This document shows positions 45,126-53,276 of a stretch of 64,000 bases of DNA, piece by piece. A program made the position numbers and the translations under genes. Each line of letters opens with the position of its first letter. The first letter of the stretch is position 1. Below the pieces are notes generated by a model that did not search any database, was not told the DNA's origin, and saw only the letters and a list, made by a program, of their open reading frames with translations. Origin of the DNA: an uncultured Chitinophagaceae bacterium (GTDB lineage: Bacteria > Bacteroidota > Bacteroidia > Chitinophagales > Chitinophagaceae); NCBI GenBank assembly GCA_937981995.1, contig CALJNC010000011.1, positions 1-64,000 on the forward strand, given 5' to 3'.

Positions 45126-45938
45126 TTATTGTAAAGGCGAATCCGCCTCTTTTTTAAAGTGATTATAAACCATTTTATCGGCAATTTTTGGAAAAAATTT
45201 ATTGAGCCATACAAGCAGTTTGCCTTGTCGTGTCATTACCAATGAGCGTTTTCTGCGACTAATCGCTTTTATTATATTCTCGGCACATTCCTCCGCGCTC
45301 ATAAGCTTTCCTTCATCTAAAGGTGTTTCTCCCTGCGAGCTTCCATCGGCAGCTAATGCTGTGTTACGAATATTTGAAGCCGTAAAGCCTGGGCTAACCC
45401 ACAGTACATTTACGCCCGTATTTAATTGTTCAATTCTTAATGATTCTAAAAAACCTTGCATAGCAAACTTGCTACTGGAATAAGCACACCTAGCCGGTAA
45501 TCCTTTGTAACCAGCAATGGAAGATATACCCGCAATGCTTCCTTTATTTTCTTTTATTTGAGGTAAGGCAGCTTTGGTACAATAAACCATACCCCAATAA
45601 TTTACCGCCATAAGCTGTTCTAATACTTTTACATCAACATCCTCTACCATAGCACGCATACTTATGCCGGCATTATTGATAAGGATATCCAATTTGCCAA
45701 AATGCTCTATCGTTGAATATATAAAGTTTTCTGCTTGATCTTGTATACTCACATCAGCCTGTACACCAATAAAATCCTCTGAATTTATTTCCTGGTCCAT
45801 ATCATGCAGTGTTTTCATTGACCTTCCACACACCGCAACTTGTGCTCCCATGGCTAAATATTGCTTGGCAAGCGCCTTGCCTATGCCACTTGTGGCACCG
45901 GTTATAGCTACAACTAATTTGAATGGATTTTTTTTCAA
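45126..45938 (-). CDS. Short-chain dehydrogenase/reductase
   Basis: The 270 residues have the Rossmann TGATSGIGKALA motif, NNAGIS, and the catalytic Ser/Tyr/Lys (GISSIAG ... YSSSKFA) of classical SDR enzymes. The substrate is unknown. The longer C-terminus resembles DHRS7B/YqjQ-type members that act on lipids, but this is uncertain. Translation appears to start at TTG 45938. The M16 gene follows 3 nt later. Confidence 0.88.
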   Translation of the reverse strand: MKKNPFKLVVAITGATSGIGKALAKQYLAMGAQVAVCGRSMKTLHDMDQEINSEDFIGVQADVSIQDQAENFIYSTIEHFGKLDILINNAGISMRAMVEDVDVKVLEQLMAVNYWGMVYCTKAALPQIKENKGSIAGISSIAGYKGLPARCAYSSSKFAMQGFLESLRIEQLNTGVNVLWVSPGFTASNIRNTALAADGSSQGETPLDEGKLMSAEECAENIIKAISRRKRSLVMTRQGKLLVWLNKFFPKIADKMVYNHFKKEADSPLQ

Positions 45939-45979
45939 AATAATTTATTTCAGATTGGTAAAGATGCTATTTTTTGTAT

Positions 45980-45987
45980 TACTTTTG
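45980..45987 (+). promoter_or_regulatory. -7 box (TACTTTTG) of tRNA-Lys
   Basis: This exact TAnnTTTG match is followed by CGAAC, 45 nt before the tRNA. A TTG about 22 nt upstream may be the -33 element. Confidence 0.45.
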
Positions 45988-46032
45988 CGAACTCTTAGAA
46001 AGAAATAACGCGCAAGTGGGATGATTTCTGAT

Positions 46033-46105
46033 GATTCGGTAGCTCAGTTGGTAGAGCACAACACTTTTAATGTTGGGGTCCTGGGTTCGAGCCCCAGCCG
46101 AATCA
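46033..46105 (+). tRNA. tRNA-Lys (anticodon UUU)
   Basis: The 73-nt cloverleaf folds fully: acceptor GATTCGG/CCGAATC, D stem GCTC/GAGC, anticodon stem CAACA/TGTTG with loop CTTTTAA (anticodon TTT), T stem CTGGG/CCCAG with TTCGAGC loop, and discriminator A. No CCA is encoded. A terminator follows immediately. Confidence 0.98.
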
Positions 46106-46113
46106 CTTTAAAG

Positions 46114-46144
46114 ACCGGATGTCAATAGACATTCGGTTTTTTTT
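46114..46144 (+). terminator. Intrinsic terminator after tRNA-Lys
   Basis: ACCGGATGTC (46114-46123) pairs with GACATTCGGT (46128-46137, one G-U pair) around AATA, followed by eight T residues. Confidence 0.85.
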
Positions 46145-46249
46145 ATTAAAAATCAAACGAAAATATGATTGCTTTGCGGCATCTTTCCTAGGTTTCTTTT
46201 AGAAATAATTGACTTTTAAACGATTCAATAAAATCGTATCTTTACTACA

Positions 46250-47128
46250 GTGCGCTTGTTGATTATCATATTTAGTTTATTGCCTTACATAGCTTATGGG
46301 CAAAGCGATAGCGTGGTATTACAATTTGCTGAAGCTGACAAAACCATAAACAAAGCGCAAAAAATTACTCTTGAAAAATACTGCACTCAACAAACTGTTC
46401 AAGTACATATTAAAGCATATATAGGGAGCGACCAATCCATTTCTCAAAATAGAATCAATACTATTTTTAGAATCAATGCATTAAATGAATATTTCCAAGC
46501 GCAAGCGCTGCCCAATAATGCCATCACAACTGAGCGCATACTTACAAATGATATAAACCAGTTTAATAAAATTGTTCTTTCTTTTAAGCACTTAGATGCT
46601 CGGGCAAAAGATGTTCTTTATAAATCGTCAACTATTGAAATATTAGATAGAGGAACACCGGGAAAAAAGCATAAGCTTAAAAAAAAGAAACGGAAAAAGA
46701 ACAAGAAACCAACCGTTGTGAAAACCTATGGTAAGTACAGAATTGATGAATTTAGAAAAGGGCAGAAAATCGTAATCCCCGAATTAATATTTTATGCCAC
46801 CCGCCACATTATAGAAAGAGGATCCATGCGCTCATTGAATCATTTGGTAGCTATCATGAAAGATAGACCTACCTTAATAATACAATTACAAGGTCACATA
46901 TGCTGTAAAACAAATGGTGAGGACGGGATGGACTTTGGAACAGACACGCCCAACCTATCAGAAAATAGAGCCTTGGCTGTTTGTAAATATTTAATCGAGC
47001 ATGGCATTGATGCTCGCAGGCTTAGTTATGTGGGTTTTGGTAGTAAGTTTAAACGGGTGCCTGATGGTGGCGACTACGGAAGAGGAAGGTTAAACCGCCG
47101 CGTTGAAATCTTTGTTATTTCAGAATAA
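46250..47128 (+). CDS. Secreted OmpA-family protein
   Basis: The 292 residues start at GTG 46250 with a signal peptide (ending AYGQ). A central very basic segment (about residues 142-158: KKHKLKKKKRKKNKKP) separates an N-terminal domain from an OmpA-like peptidoglycan-binding domain (about 170-292). The latter has IIQLQGHICCKTNGEDG, NLSENRALAVCKYLIEHGI and the GRLNRRVEI motif. It may tether the outer membrane. A TATCTTTA box ends 5 nt before the start. Confidence 0.82.
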   Translation: MRLLIIIFSLLPYIAYGQSDSVVLQFAEADKTINKAQKITLEKYCTQQTVQVHIKAYIGSDQSISQNRINTIFRINALNEYFQAQALPNNAITTERILTNDINQFNKIVLSFKHLDARAKDVLYKSSTIEILDRGTPGKKHKLKKKKRKKNKKPTVVKTYGKYRIDEFRKGQKIVIPELIFYATRHIIERGSMRSLNHLVAIMKDRPTLIIQLQGHICCKTNGEDGMDFGTDTPNLSENRALAVCKYLIEHGIDARRLSYVGFGSKFKRVPDGGDYGRGRLNRRVEIFVISE

Positions 47129-47239
47129 ATAATGTTGCTCAAAACCTATTAAAATAGCCAATTAACCGCTTTCTATTTTATCTTAAGACTGCTGTATAAA
47201 TATTCAAAAGAAAAGACGTTTTCTACTATTCGTGTGAAT

Positions 47240-47247
47240 TATATTTG
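47240..47247 (+). promoter_or_regulatory. -7 box (TATATTTG) of dnaN
   Basis: This exact TAnnTTTG match lies 17 nt before the dnaN start, so the leader is about 10-14 nt. Confidence 0.5.
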
Positions 47248-47264
47248 TCCCAAATACAGAACAT

Positions 47265-48380
47265 ATGAAGTTTATTGTATCATCTGGTACGCTTTTTAAG
47301 AATCTACAAAATATATCGGGCATCATTGGCGCAAATAATGTATTGCCTATTTTGGAAGATTTTAAATTTGACATTGCAAAAAACAAATTAACCATTTCAG
47401 CTACTGATCTTGAAACGTTTATGAAAGTTGAAGTAGAACCTTCTTCAGCCGAAGGGAATGGCAGTATATGTATACCAGCCAAAGTGCTTATGGAATACCT
47501 TAAAAATCTTCCTGAGCAGCCTTTAACCTTAGACATAAATGATGACTACGGTATTGAAATTACGAGTAGCAGTGGTAAATCTAAATTAGTTGGTGAGGAT
47601 AGTAAAAACTTCCCTCCTGAACCTCAAATAGATGAGCTTACAAGTTTTAACATGCCTGCGGCAGAATTAAGTGATGCAATTGCCAAAACTCTAGTTGGTG
47701 TAAGTCATGAAGATACTAGACCAGCCATGAGCGGTGTGTACTTTGAATTAGGTAAGGATAGTATCACATTTGTATCTACAGATGCACATAGATTAATACG
47801 TTGTATCAAAACAGGAATTACAACTCCTGGTAAAGGAAACTTTATTGTACCACGTAAATCATTATCTCAACTTAAAAATACCTTACACTCAGCTTCGGAA
47901 GTTACCGTTTCTTACGACGATAGTATTTTAACTGTTGAAGGCGAAAAGCTTCTAATGATTTCGAGATTGATTGATGCTAAGTTTCCTGATTACAAAGCGG
48001 TAATACCGGCTAATAATCCGTTTGAACTAAGAGTATCTAAAGAAGAGTTTTTGAGCTCCTTGCGCAGAGTAAGTGTATTTGCCAATAAAACAACCAATCA
48101 AGTTGAACTTGAAATAAAAGGTAGCAGCTTGGAATTGAAGTCTAATGATATGGACTTCTCATATGAAGGTGATGAAAAAATGAATTGTACCTACCAAGGT
48201 GAAGATATTCGTATTGCCTTTAACTCTAAATTACTCGTTGAATTGTTACCTCTTATCGAGGATGAAGAAATACTTATGGAGTTAAGCCAACCTAATCGAG
48301 CTGGCATCATAAAGCCTTCTGAGAAGAAAGAAAACGAAGATTTATTAATGCTTGTAATGCCATTAATGCTAAATAACTAA
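47265..48380 (+). CDS. dnaN: DNA polymerase III beta sliding clamp
   Basis: DnaN forms the ring that holds replicative polymerase on DNA. The 371 residues have the standard three-domain clamp sequence: MKFIVSSGTLFKNLQNI, the ATDLETFMKV strand, DTRPAMSGVYFE, STDAHRL and the C-terminal LVMPLML. It is monocistronic, with a terminator after it. The rpmH-rnpA-yidD cluster is only 1.8 kb away, although no dnaA is present. Confidence 0.97.
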   Translation: MKFIVSSGTLFKNLQNISGIIGANNVLPILEDFKFDIAKNKLTISATDLETFMKVEVEPSSAEGNGSICIPAKVLMEYLKNLPEQPLTLDINDDYGIEITSSSGKSKLVGEDSKNFPPEPQIDELTSFNMPAAELSDAIAKTLVGVSHEDTRPAMSGVYFELGKDSITFVSTDAHRLIRCIKTGITTPGKGNFIVPRKSLSQLKNTLHSASEVTVSYDDSILTVEGEKLLMISRLIDAKFPDYKAVIPANNPFELRVSKEEFLSSLRRVSVFANKTTNQVELEIKGSSLELKSNDMDFSYEGDEKMNCTYQGEDIRIAFNSKLLVELLPLIEDEEILMELSQPNRAGIIKPSEKKENEDLLMLVMPLMLNN

Positions 48381-48404
48381 ACACACATTACCTACTACTA
48401 CAAA

Positions 48405-48432
48405 TAAAGGTGTCCCTAAAAGGACGCCTTTA
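48405..48432. terminator. Bidirectional terminator between dnaN and the C-terminal protease
   Basis: TAAAGGTGTCC (48405-48415) pairs with GGACGCCTTTA (48422-48432, one G-U pair) around a 6-nt loop, with A and T flanks on both sides. It serves both convergent genes. Confidence 0.8.
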
Positions 48433-48452
48433 AATTTTAAATCTAATACCTC

Positions 48453-50114
48453 CTATTTCGGCTGTAATAATTGAGTATACTCACTTTTGTTACCAAGCAC
48501 ACCTATTGCCTTTTGAATTGTTTTATCGGCGCTCATACTATTTTGTAAGGCACCTTCTCGGTAATAATAGCGCGATATAATTTCACCTTGTAAGTAACGT
48601 TTTACTTGCGCTTTATTTTTAAGTAAGTCTTGCTTTTTGTCGTGTGACAGTGCCGTCATTAATTTATTATAGTCATCTTCTATCCCATCAAAGTAGCTTT
48701 CCTTTTTAGCCGTTTTCTTTAGCACCTCTAATGCTTTTTCAGTTTTGGTTTGATAACCAAAATCTTTATCTCCTAGCCAGCTAGTAAAATCAGCAAAGTC
48801 ATTATCCGTTAATTCAAATTTATCAGCACTTGCAACCGTAGGATGCTTCTTTGCGTATTGTGTAGCATAATCAAAAATATAAAACTTGCGTACTAATACA
48901 GGCAATAAAGAACTTGCTTTATTTTTAGCAAGTGCAACATCTGGCTCAATTCCACCACCGTCCCACACTACGCGACCTGCTTTTGTTTTAAACTTTGTTT
49001 TTAAACTATCCGGTATTTCACCAGCACTACCATCTTCATTACGGTTACTATAATCAATGGCTTGTATACACCTCCCGCTAGGAGTATAATACTTAGCAGT
49101 GGTTACTTTTAATTTAGATTTAAAACTTAATGACTTGGTAGACTGTACCAATCCTTTTCCAAAACTTTTTTGTCCTAGAACAATTCCTCTGTCTAAATCT
49201 TGTATTGTACCGGCTACAATTTCTGATGCCGAGGCACTTTGATTATTTATGAGCACAGCTACTGGAATTTCTTGATCCCAAGCTGAGCCTTTCGTTTTAA
49301 AATTTTTGTCCCATTGTGCTACCTTACCTTTAGTAGATACTACCAATTGATTACTAGGTAAGAAAATATTGCAAACCTTAATAGCTTCATCTAATAAGCC
49401 TCCTGGGTTTCCTCTTAAATCAAGTAGAACTGCACTAAGATTTGGCTGTACTCCTTTTAAACTATCCAAGGCGTGCAACAAATCATTACTGCAACGCATT
49501 GTAAACTGGGTTAGGCGCACGTAGGCAATATCATTATTAGAACCTATAAGCCCCGCGTAAGGCACACTACTAATTTTTATTTTACCTCTGGTAAGATTCT
49601 TTGTGCTTTCGGCACTCGTATAAGCATCTCTTACTTTAAGTTTTACCTCAGTACCCGGTGCTCCTTTTAAAAAATCACTTACGTCAGATACTGACTTGCC
49701 TTTGATGCTTTTACCATCAATTGCTAAAATCATATCGCCTGATTTTAAACCAGCCTTGAGTGTTGGACTATTTTTATACGGTTGGTCAATTACAATGTAA
49801 TCATCCTTGGCAATTACGGTAGACCCTATACCACCATACTCACCGGTAGTTCTTATGCGATACTCCTGAATATCATCTTCACTTATAAAATTAGTGTATG
49901 GGTCTAATTCATACAACATGGCATCTATGCCCGTTTTCATAACTTTACCCGGTTCAATTTGATCAACATAGCTTTCGTTTAACTCCTTAAATAAGGAAGC
50001 AAATACATCTAAGTTTTTTGATATTTCAAAATAAGAATCATCTCCCGCTTGCGCTAAAGAGCCTAAGGGCGCGATACATAAAATGAAAAAGGTAACTTTT
50101 AATAAGTGTCTCAT
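48453..50114 (-). CDS. S41-family C-terminal processing protease
   Basis: The 553 residues have a signal peptide (ending SLAQ), a PDZ domain (about 85-170: DDYIVIDQPYKNSPTLKAGLKSGDMILAIDGKSIKG) and a Tsp-like S41 protease domain with GGLLDEA, catalytic Ser in INNQSASASEIVAG and Lys in GQKSFGKGLVQS. It acts in the periplasm on C-termini of proteins. The C-terminal ~130 residues are a helical extension. Confidence 0.92.
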   Translation of the reverse strand: MRHLLKVTFFILCIAPLGSLAQAGDDSYFEISKNLDVFASLFKELNESYVDQIEPGKVMKTGIDAMLYELDPYTNFISEDDIQEYRIRTTGEYGGIGSTVIAKDDYIVIDQPYKNSPTLKAGLKSGDMILAIDGKSIKGKSVSDVSDFLKGAPGTEVKLKVRDAYTSAESTKNLTRGKIKISSVPYAGLIGSNNDIAYVRLTQFTMRCSNDLLHALDSLKGVQPNLSAVLLDLRGNPGGLLDEAIKVCNIFLPSNQLVVSTKGKVAQWDKNFKTKGSAWDQEIPVAVLINNQSASASEIVAGTIQDLDRGIVLGQKSFGKGLVQSTKSLSFKSKLKVTTAKYYTPSGRCIQAIDYSNRNEDGSAGEIPDSLKTKFKTKAGRVVWDGGGIEPDVALAKNKASSLLPVLVRKFYIFDYATQYAKKHPTVASADKFELTDNDFADFTSWLGDKDFGYQTKTEKALEVLKKTAKKESYFDGIEDDYNKLMTALSHDKKQDLLKNKAQVKRYLQGEIISRYYYREGALQNSMSADKTIQKAIGVLGNKSEYTQLLQPK

Positions 50115-50153
50115 ATAAAAAAATCTTGCTCTTGCAATTTACAAAATTGAGTT

Positions 50154-50166
50154 GTACTTCGTACGA
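50154..50166. repeat. GTACTTCGTAC element, copy 1
   Basis: The sequence GTACTTCGTACGA lies between yidD and the protease gene. The same 13-mer recurs at 53249-53261, next to a related GTACTACGTAC at 53229-53239. All contain the palindrome GTAC-TWC-GTAC. Confidence 0.45.
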
Positions 50167-50196
50167 ATGAACTTAAAGAGTTGTGTTAAAATAAGA

Positions 50197-50409
50197 TTAT
50201 GGTAAAGGGTCATAACCATGACCACCCCAAGGCGCACATCGTACGATCCTTTTTATACTTAACCAAAATGCTTTGGCATTGCTATATTTTTGAAAAGCCT
50301 CTGCGGCATACTCACTGCAGCTAGGCGTGTAACGACACTTAGCAGGCCCCATCAAAGGAGATAAAGCAGCTTGATACACTTTGATTAAAAAAATAAACAC
50401 TTTAGCCAT
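50197..50409 (-). CDS. yidD: Membrane protein insertion efficiency factor YidD
   Basis: The 70 residues match the small YidD family, which assists YidC. Diagnostic parts are [32 protein letters not shown] and [14 protein letters not shown]. Its start overlaps the rnpA stop by 8 nt, giving the usual rpmH-rnpA-yidD order. Confidence 0.95.
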   Translation of the reverse strand: MAKVFIFLIKVYQAALSPLMGPAKCRYTPSCSEYAAEAFQKYSNAKAFWLSIKRIVRCAPWGGHGYDPLP

Positions 50410-50785
50410 GCTGTTTCTTTATTTCTTGCAAGCTATCACCCACCGCTTTATAAATTTCATCGTAGGTATGCACCTTAGTTTTTTGATACATAAATAAAAT
50501 ATTCAGGTGTTTATTTTTTGATTGTATCAATCCGTTCAGATTATTTTTTTGTAATCTAAAACATTCCCTACTCAATCTTTTTAGCTTATTGCGTTGTACC
50601 GCTTTACTAAATTTTTTTTTGGGTATAGCAAAAGCTACACGCGCTCGAGGTTTATATACAGTTTCGCTCCAAGAATAATATACCTTATAGGGCGCCAAAA
50701 AAAACGCTTGCCCTTTACGGATAAGCGTTGTTATTTCGTTGGAATTTTTAATTCGTTCGTTAGCAGAGAGCGTTAACCGCTCCAT
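50402..50785 (-). CDS. rnpA: Ribonuclease P protein component
   Basis: RnpA is the protein subunit of RNase P, which trims tRNA 5' ends. The 127 residues have the FIRKGxxFF-like N-terminus ([19 protein letters not shown]) and the signature [29 protein letters not shown]. It starts one base after the rpmH stop. Confidence 0.95.
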   Translation of the reverse strand: MERLTLSANERIKNSNEITTLIRKGQAFFLAPYKVYYSWSETVYKPRARVAFAIPKKKFSKAVQRNKLKRLSRECFRLQKNNLNGLIQSKNKHLNILFMYQKTKVHTYDEIYKAVGDSLQEIKKQHG

Positions 50786-50786
50786 A

Positions 50787-50942
50787 CTACTTCACAAACT
50801 TTTTATCAGAAACAGTCAACTTATGACGCCCTTTTTTACGGCGATTTGCAAGGACTCTTCTACCACCTACTGTTTCCATTCTCTTACGGAAACCATGCAC
50901 GGATTTTCTTCTTCTTCTATGTGGTTGGTATGTGCGTTTCAT
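50787..50942 (-). CDS. rpmH: 50S ribosomal protein L34
   Basis: The 51-codon frame encodes [20 protein letters not shown] ... [20 protein letters not shown], a standard L34 sequence rich in Arg and Lys. The stop TAG lies at 50787-50789, just before rnpA. The leader of about 40 nt carries a hairpin. Confidence 0.97.
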   Translation of the reverse strand: MKRTYQPHRRRRKSVHGFRKRMETVGGRRVLANRRKKGRHKLTVSDKKFVK

Positions 50943-50961
50943 ATCAATTAATTTTTAAACG

Positions 50962-50980
50962 TCCTGAATTTTTTTCAGGA
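50962..50980 (-). promoter_or_regulatory. Hairpin in the rpmH leader
   Basis: TCCTGAA (50962-50968) pairs with TTCAGGA (50974-50980) around a 5-nt T loop (A loop in the mRNA). It lies at the very 5' end of the rpmH transcript and may affect mRNA stability. Confidence 0.45.
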
Positions 50981-50983
50981 GTG

Positions 50984-51015
50984 CAAATGTATCATTTAGA
51001 TATTAGATTGCCAAA
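50984..51015 (-). promoter_or_regulatory. rpmH promoter with -33 TTTG and -7 TACATTTG
   Basis: On the minus strand TTTG (51012-51015) is followed by 20 bp and TACATTTG (50984-50991). This is the best complete Bacteroidota-type promoter seen in the window. Confidence 0.65.
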
Positions 51016-51019
51016 GAAT

Positions 51020-51541
51020 TTAGAAAGTCTCATATTTCTTCCCAACATAAGTGATCTGAGAGGAAGATGAGGTTAAATTATTCGTTTTGGTCAATGTAAT
51101 GGTCAATTTGTCTCCATTTAGGCTTCCTTCGCCCCGGTAGGTGTTTCCTTGAACCGTTTGATTAGTAATCGTTAAGGCATTCTCACGTACTTGACCATCA
51201 ATCACTGTGGCACTATCGCGTATAGAATACATATATACTACGTTTCTGTCTAATTTATCTGCCCAAATATGCAGGGTATCATCATCGTCAAATGCTGGAG
51301 GCGTAGAGTTTATAAGCTCAGTGCGCACCATTGCGTAGTTTGAAGCAAATTTATCATTTACCTTATCCTCACAAAATTCGCCTTCATAACCAAGCACACA
51401 TTGGCACTCACCACGATCACACACCCCCTCGTTTTGACATTCTACCGCTCGAGCCTTACATGCATTATATTGGCAGCTTTGCCATGTAAATGCAAAAACA
51501 CTCAATAACAGGATATTTAATACTATAAATTTCTTCTTCAT
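51020..51541 (-). CDS. EGF-like lipoprotein, second of a tandem pair
   Basis: The start is at 51541 (MKKKFIVLNILLLSVFAFTWQSCQ lipoprotein signal). The 173 residues have an EGF-like module (about 24-55: CKARAVECQNEGVCDRG, ECQCVLGYEGEFCED) with six Cys spaced as in EGF, followed by a beta-rich domain of about 120 residues (TLTITNQTVQGNTYRGEGSLNGDKLTITLT). It lies 10 nt after a paralogue. It is a probable surface lipoprotein; function is unknown. Confidence 0.72.
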   Translation of the reverse strand: MKKKFIVLNILLLSVFAFTWQSCQYNACKARAVECQNEGVCDRGECQCVLGYEGEFCEDKVNDKFASNYAMVRTELINSTPPAFDDDDTLHIWADKLDRNVVYMYSIRDSATVIDGQVRENALTITNQTVQGNTYRGEGSLNGDKLTITLTKTNNLTSSSSQITYVGKKYETF

Positions 51542-51551
51542 ATTTTTAAAA

Positions 51552-52058
51552 TTAAGGATTCGTGTACAATTCTCCGTTAAACACACAAGAGAAAGTACCT
51601 AAATCATTTTTCTCAGTAATATAAAGTGTAATTATTTTACCAGAATCTACATAACCTAAGCCACTGTAGTCAGTTCCATTCACTGTTTTTGGTGTCAAAG
51701 TAATATCTTGATTCAAAATGGTTCCTTCCAAGGTAACATTTTGCGCAAATAAATTATAAACCACTACATCATCAGGACCTAAACCAGCATTTGGTGATAT
51801 AATTATAGTTTCATTTGTAGGAATCCCTCCATTACATCTGTAGGTTCCATCCCAGGTTCCAATAAACTTTTCGTACATCTTAGATTCACACAAAGGCCCA
51901 TCAAAACCATCAGCACAAACACACTCACCATCACGACATACACCTCCGTTTTTACAAATTCTATCATCACAAGGATCGCTACATGAACTTACCATTGTGG
52001 ATAAAGCTCCAGCAAATAACAGAAAGACTGCGCTTATCACTATTTTCCAAGATTTCAT
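51552..52058 (-). CDS. EGF-like lipoprotein, first of a tandem pair
   Basis: The start is at 52058 (MKSWKIVISAVFLLFAGALS ... SSCSD lipoprotein signal). The 168 residues have an EGF-like module (CDDRICKNGGVCRDGECVCADGFDGPLCESK) and a beta-rich C-terminal domain resembling the neighbouring protein (ITLTPKTVNGTDYSGLGYVDSGKIITLYITEKND). The two genes are a duplication. EGF-like modules in bacteria are unusual but known in Bacteroidota lipoproteins. Confidence 0.72.
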   Translation of the reverse strand: MKSWKIVISAVFLLFAGALSTMVSSCSDPCDDRICKNGGVCRDGECVCADGFDGPLCESKMYEKFIGTWDGTYRCNGGIPTNETIIISPNAGLGPDDVVVYNLFAQNVTLEGTILNQDITLTPKTVNGTDYSGLGYVDSGKIITLYITEKNDLGTFSCVFNGELYTNP

Positions 52059-52116
52059 ATTGTTAATATATTGTAACAAACATAAGGAATTGTGGCTGAA
52101 ATACAGCCGCTTCGGT

Positions 52117-53160
52117 CTATTTTTTTAGGGGGTTCCACCCTTGCGCTTCTAGCGGCATTTCATTGCCAGAATTGGAGATGAGCTTGCGCCCATCCTCAGC
52201 TTTGGTAATATGACCAATCACAGAAATCTCTTCAGACATTGTTATTTTTTCGTAATCTCCCTGCGGAATAGTAAAAAGTAACTCATAATCTTCACCACCA
52301 TTTAATGCAGCTGTAACGCTAGCCATTTGCAAGTCCATGGCCATTTGTTTTGTATCCAAATGAATTGGAATTTTCTCTTCATAAATCGTACAACCCACAT
52401 TTGACTTCGTCGTAATATGAAAAAGCTCAGAGCTCAAACCATCGCTTATGTCCATCATTGAAGTAGCTTGTATCTTTTGCTCATTAAGCCATGTAATAAT
52501 ATCCTTACGGGCCTCAGGTTTCATTAATCGTTTCATGATATATTCATTACCCTCAAGGTCTGGCTGAATGGCTGGGTTTTCATTAAATATTTTCTTTTCG
52601 CGTTCCATCAATAACAAGCCCATATAGGCACCTCCTAAATCACCACTAACACAAATCAAGTCATTCTCTTGTGCACCATCGCGCCCTACATAGCCACTTT
52701 CATGTACCTCGCCTATAGCCGTAATACTAATAATTAATCCCGATTGTGAACTTGTAGTATCACCACCAATTAAGTCTACACCATATTCCTGACAAGCAAG
52801 GTTTACACCATCGTATAACTCTTCTAAGGCCTCTACAGAAAAACGATTACTCAGCGCCATACTAAAAGTAATTTGTGTGGGCTCAGCATTCATTGCAAAA
52901 ATGTCAGAAAGGTTAACAACTACACTTTTATAACCTAAGTGTTTCAATGGCAAATAAGTCAAATCAAAATGTACACCTTCCACTAGCATATCTGTACTTA
53001 CTACCGTTTGACTACCCAAACTTTCAAGTACAGCAGCATCGTCTCCTATACCCAATAAGGTAGAAGCATTATGCGTTTCAAAATTTTTAGTCAAGTGATC
53101 AATTAAAGCAAACTCGCCTAATTCTCCTACATCGGTTCTTTGTTGCTGTTCTTCTGCCAT
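52117..53160 (-). CDS. thiL: Thiamine-monophosphate kinase
   Basis: ThiL phosphorylates thiamine monophosphate to thiamine pyrophosphate. The start is at 53160 (MAEEQQQRTDVGELGEFALID); a longer frame upstream would run through the promoter. The 347 residues show GIGDDAAVL, TDMLVEGVHFDL, VNLSDIFAMNAEP and DISDGLSSEL. A TACTTTTG box (53166-53173) ends 5 nt before the ATG. No TPP riboswitch is seen. Confidence 0.95.
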   Translation of the reverse strand: MAEEQQQRTDVGELGEFALIDHLTKNFETHNASTLLGIGDDAAVLESLGSQTVVSTDMLVEGVHFDLTYLPLKHLGYKSVVVNLSDIFAMNAEPTQITFSMALSNRFSVEALEELYDGVNLACQEYGVDLIGGDTTSSQSGLIISITAIGEVHESGYVGRDGAQENDLICVSGDLGGAYMGLLLMEREKKIFNENPAIQPDLEGNEYIMKRLMKPEARKDIITWLNEQKIQATSMMDISDGLSSELFHITTKSNVGCTIYEEKIPIHLDTKQMAMDLQMASVTAALNGGEDYELLFTIPQGDYEKITMSEEISVIGHITKAEDGRKLISNSGNEMPLEAQGWNPLKK

Positions 53161-53228
53161 AAAGGCAAAAGTAGGTTTAGATAGTGGAGAGTTGATAGAG
53201 GATAGAGGATAATTTTCAATCAACAAAG

Positions 53229-53261
53229 TACTACGTACTTACTACTAAGTACTTCGTACGA
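53229..53261. repeat. GTACTWCGTAC elements, two copies
   Basis: GTACTACGTAC (53229-53239) and GTACTTCGTACGA (53249-53261) lie in tandem just upstream of the beta-lactamase-like promoter. The second is identical to 50154-50166. Both contain the same GTAC-N3-GTAC palindrome. Confidence 0.5.
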
Positions 53262-53263
53262 TT

Positions 53264-53271
53264 TACCTTCG
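53264..53271 (+). promoter_or_regulatory. -7 box (TACCTTCG) of the beta-lactamase-like/Moco operon
   Basis: It ends 5 nt before the ATG at 53277, directly after the GTACTWCGTAC repeats. The seven-of-eight match to TAnnTTTG suggests a near-leaderless message for the operon. Confidence 0.45.
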
Positions 53272-53276
53272 CACCT

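Noticed and set aside
47129..51019. Replication origin near dnaN and rpmH
   Set aside because: Gene content is suggestive, but no cluster of DnaA boxes and no dnaA gene was seen, so it is not annotated as oriC.
53161..53228. Possible TPP riboswitch upstream of thiL
   Set aside because: Only about 50 nt of low-complexity sequence (repeats of GATAG and GAG) is present before the neighbouring promoter, too short and lacking the CTGAGA core.
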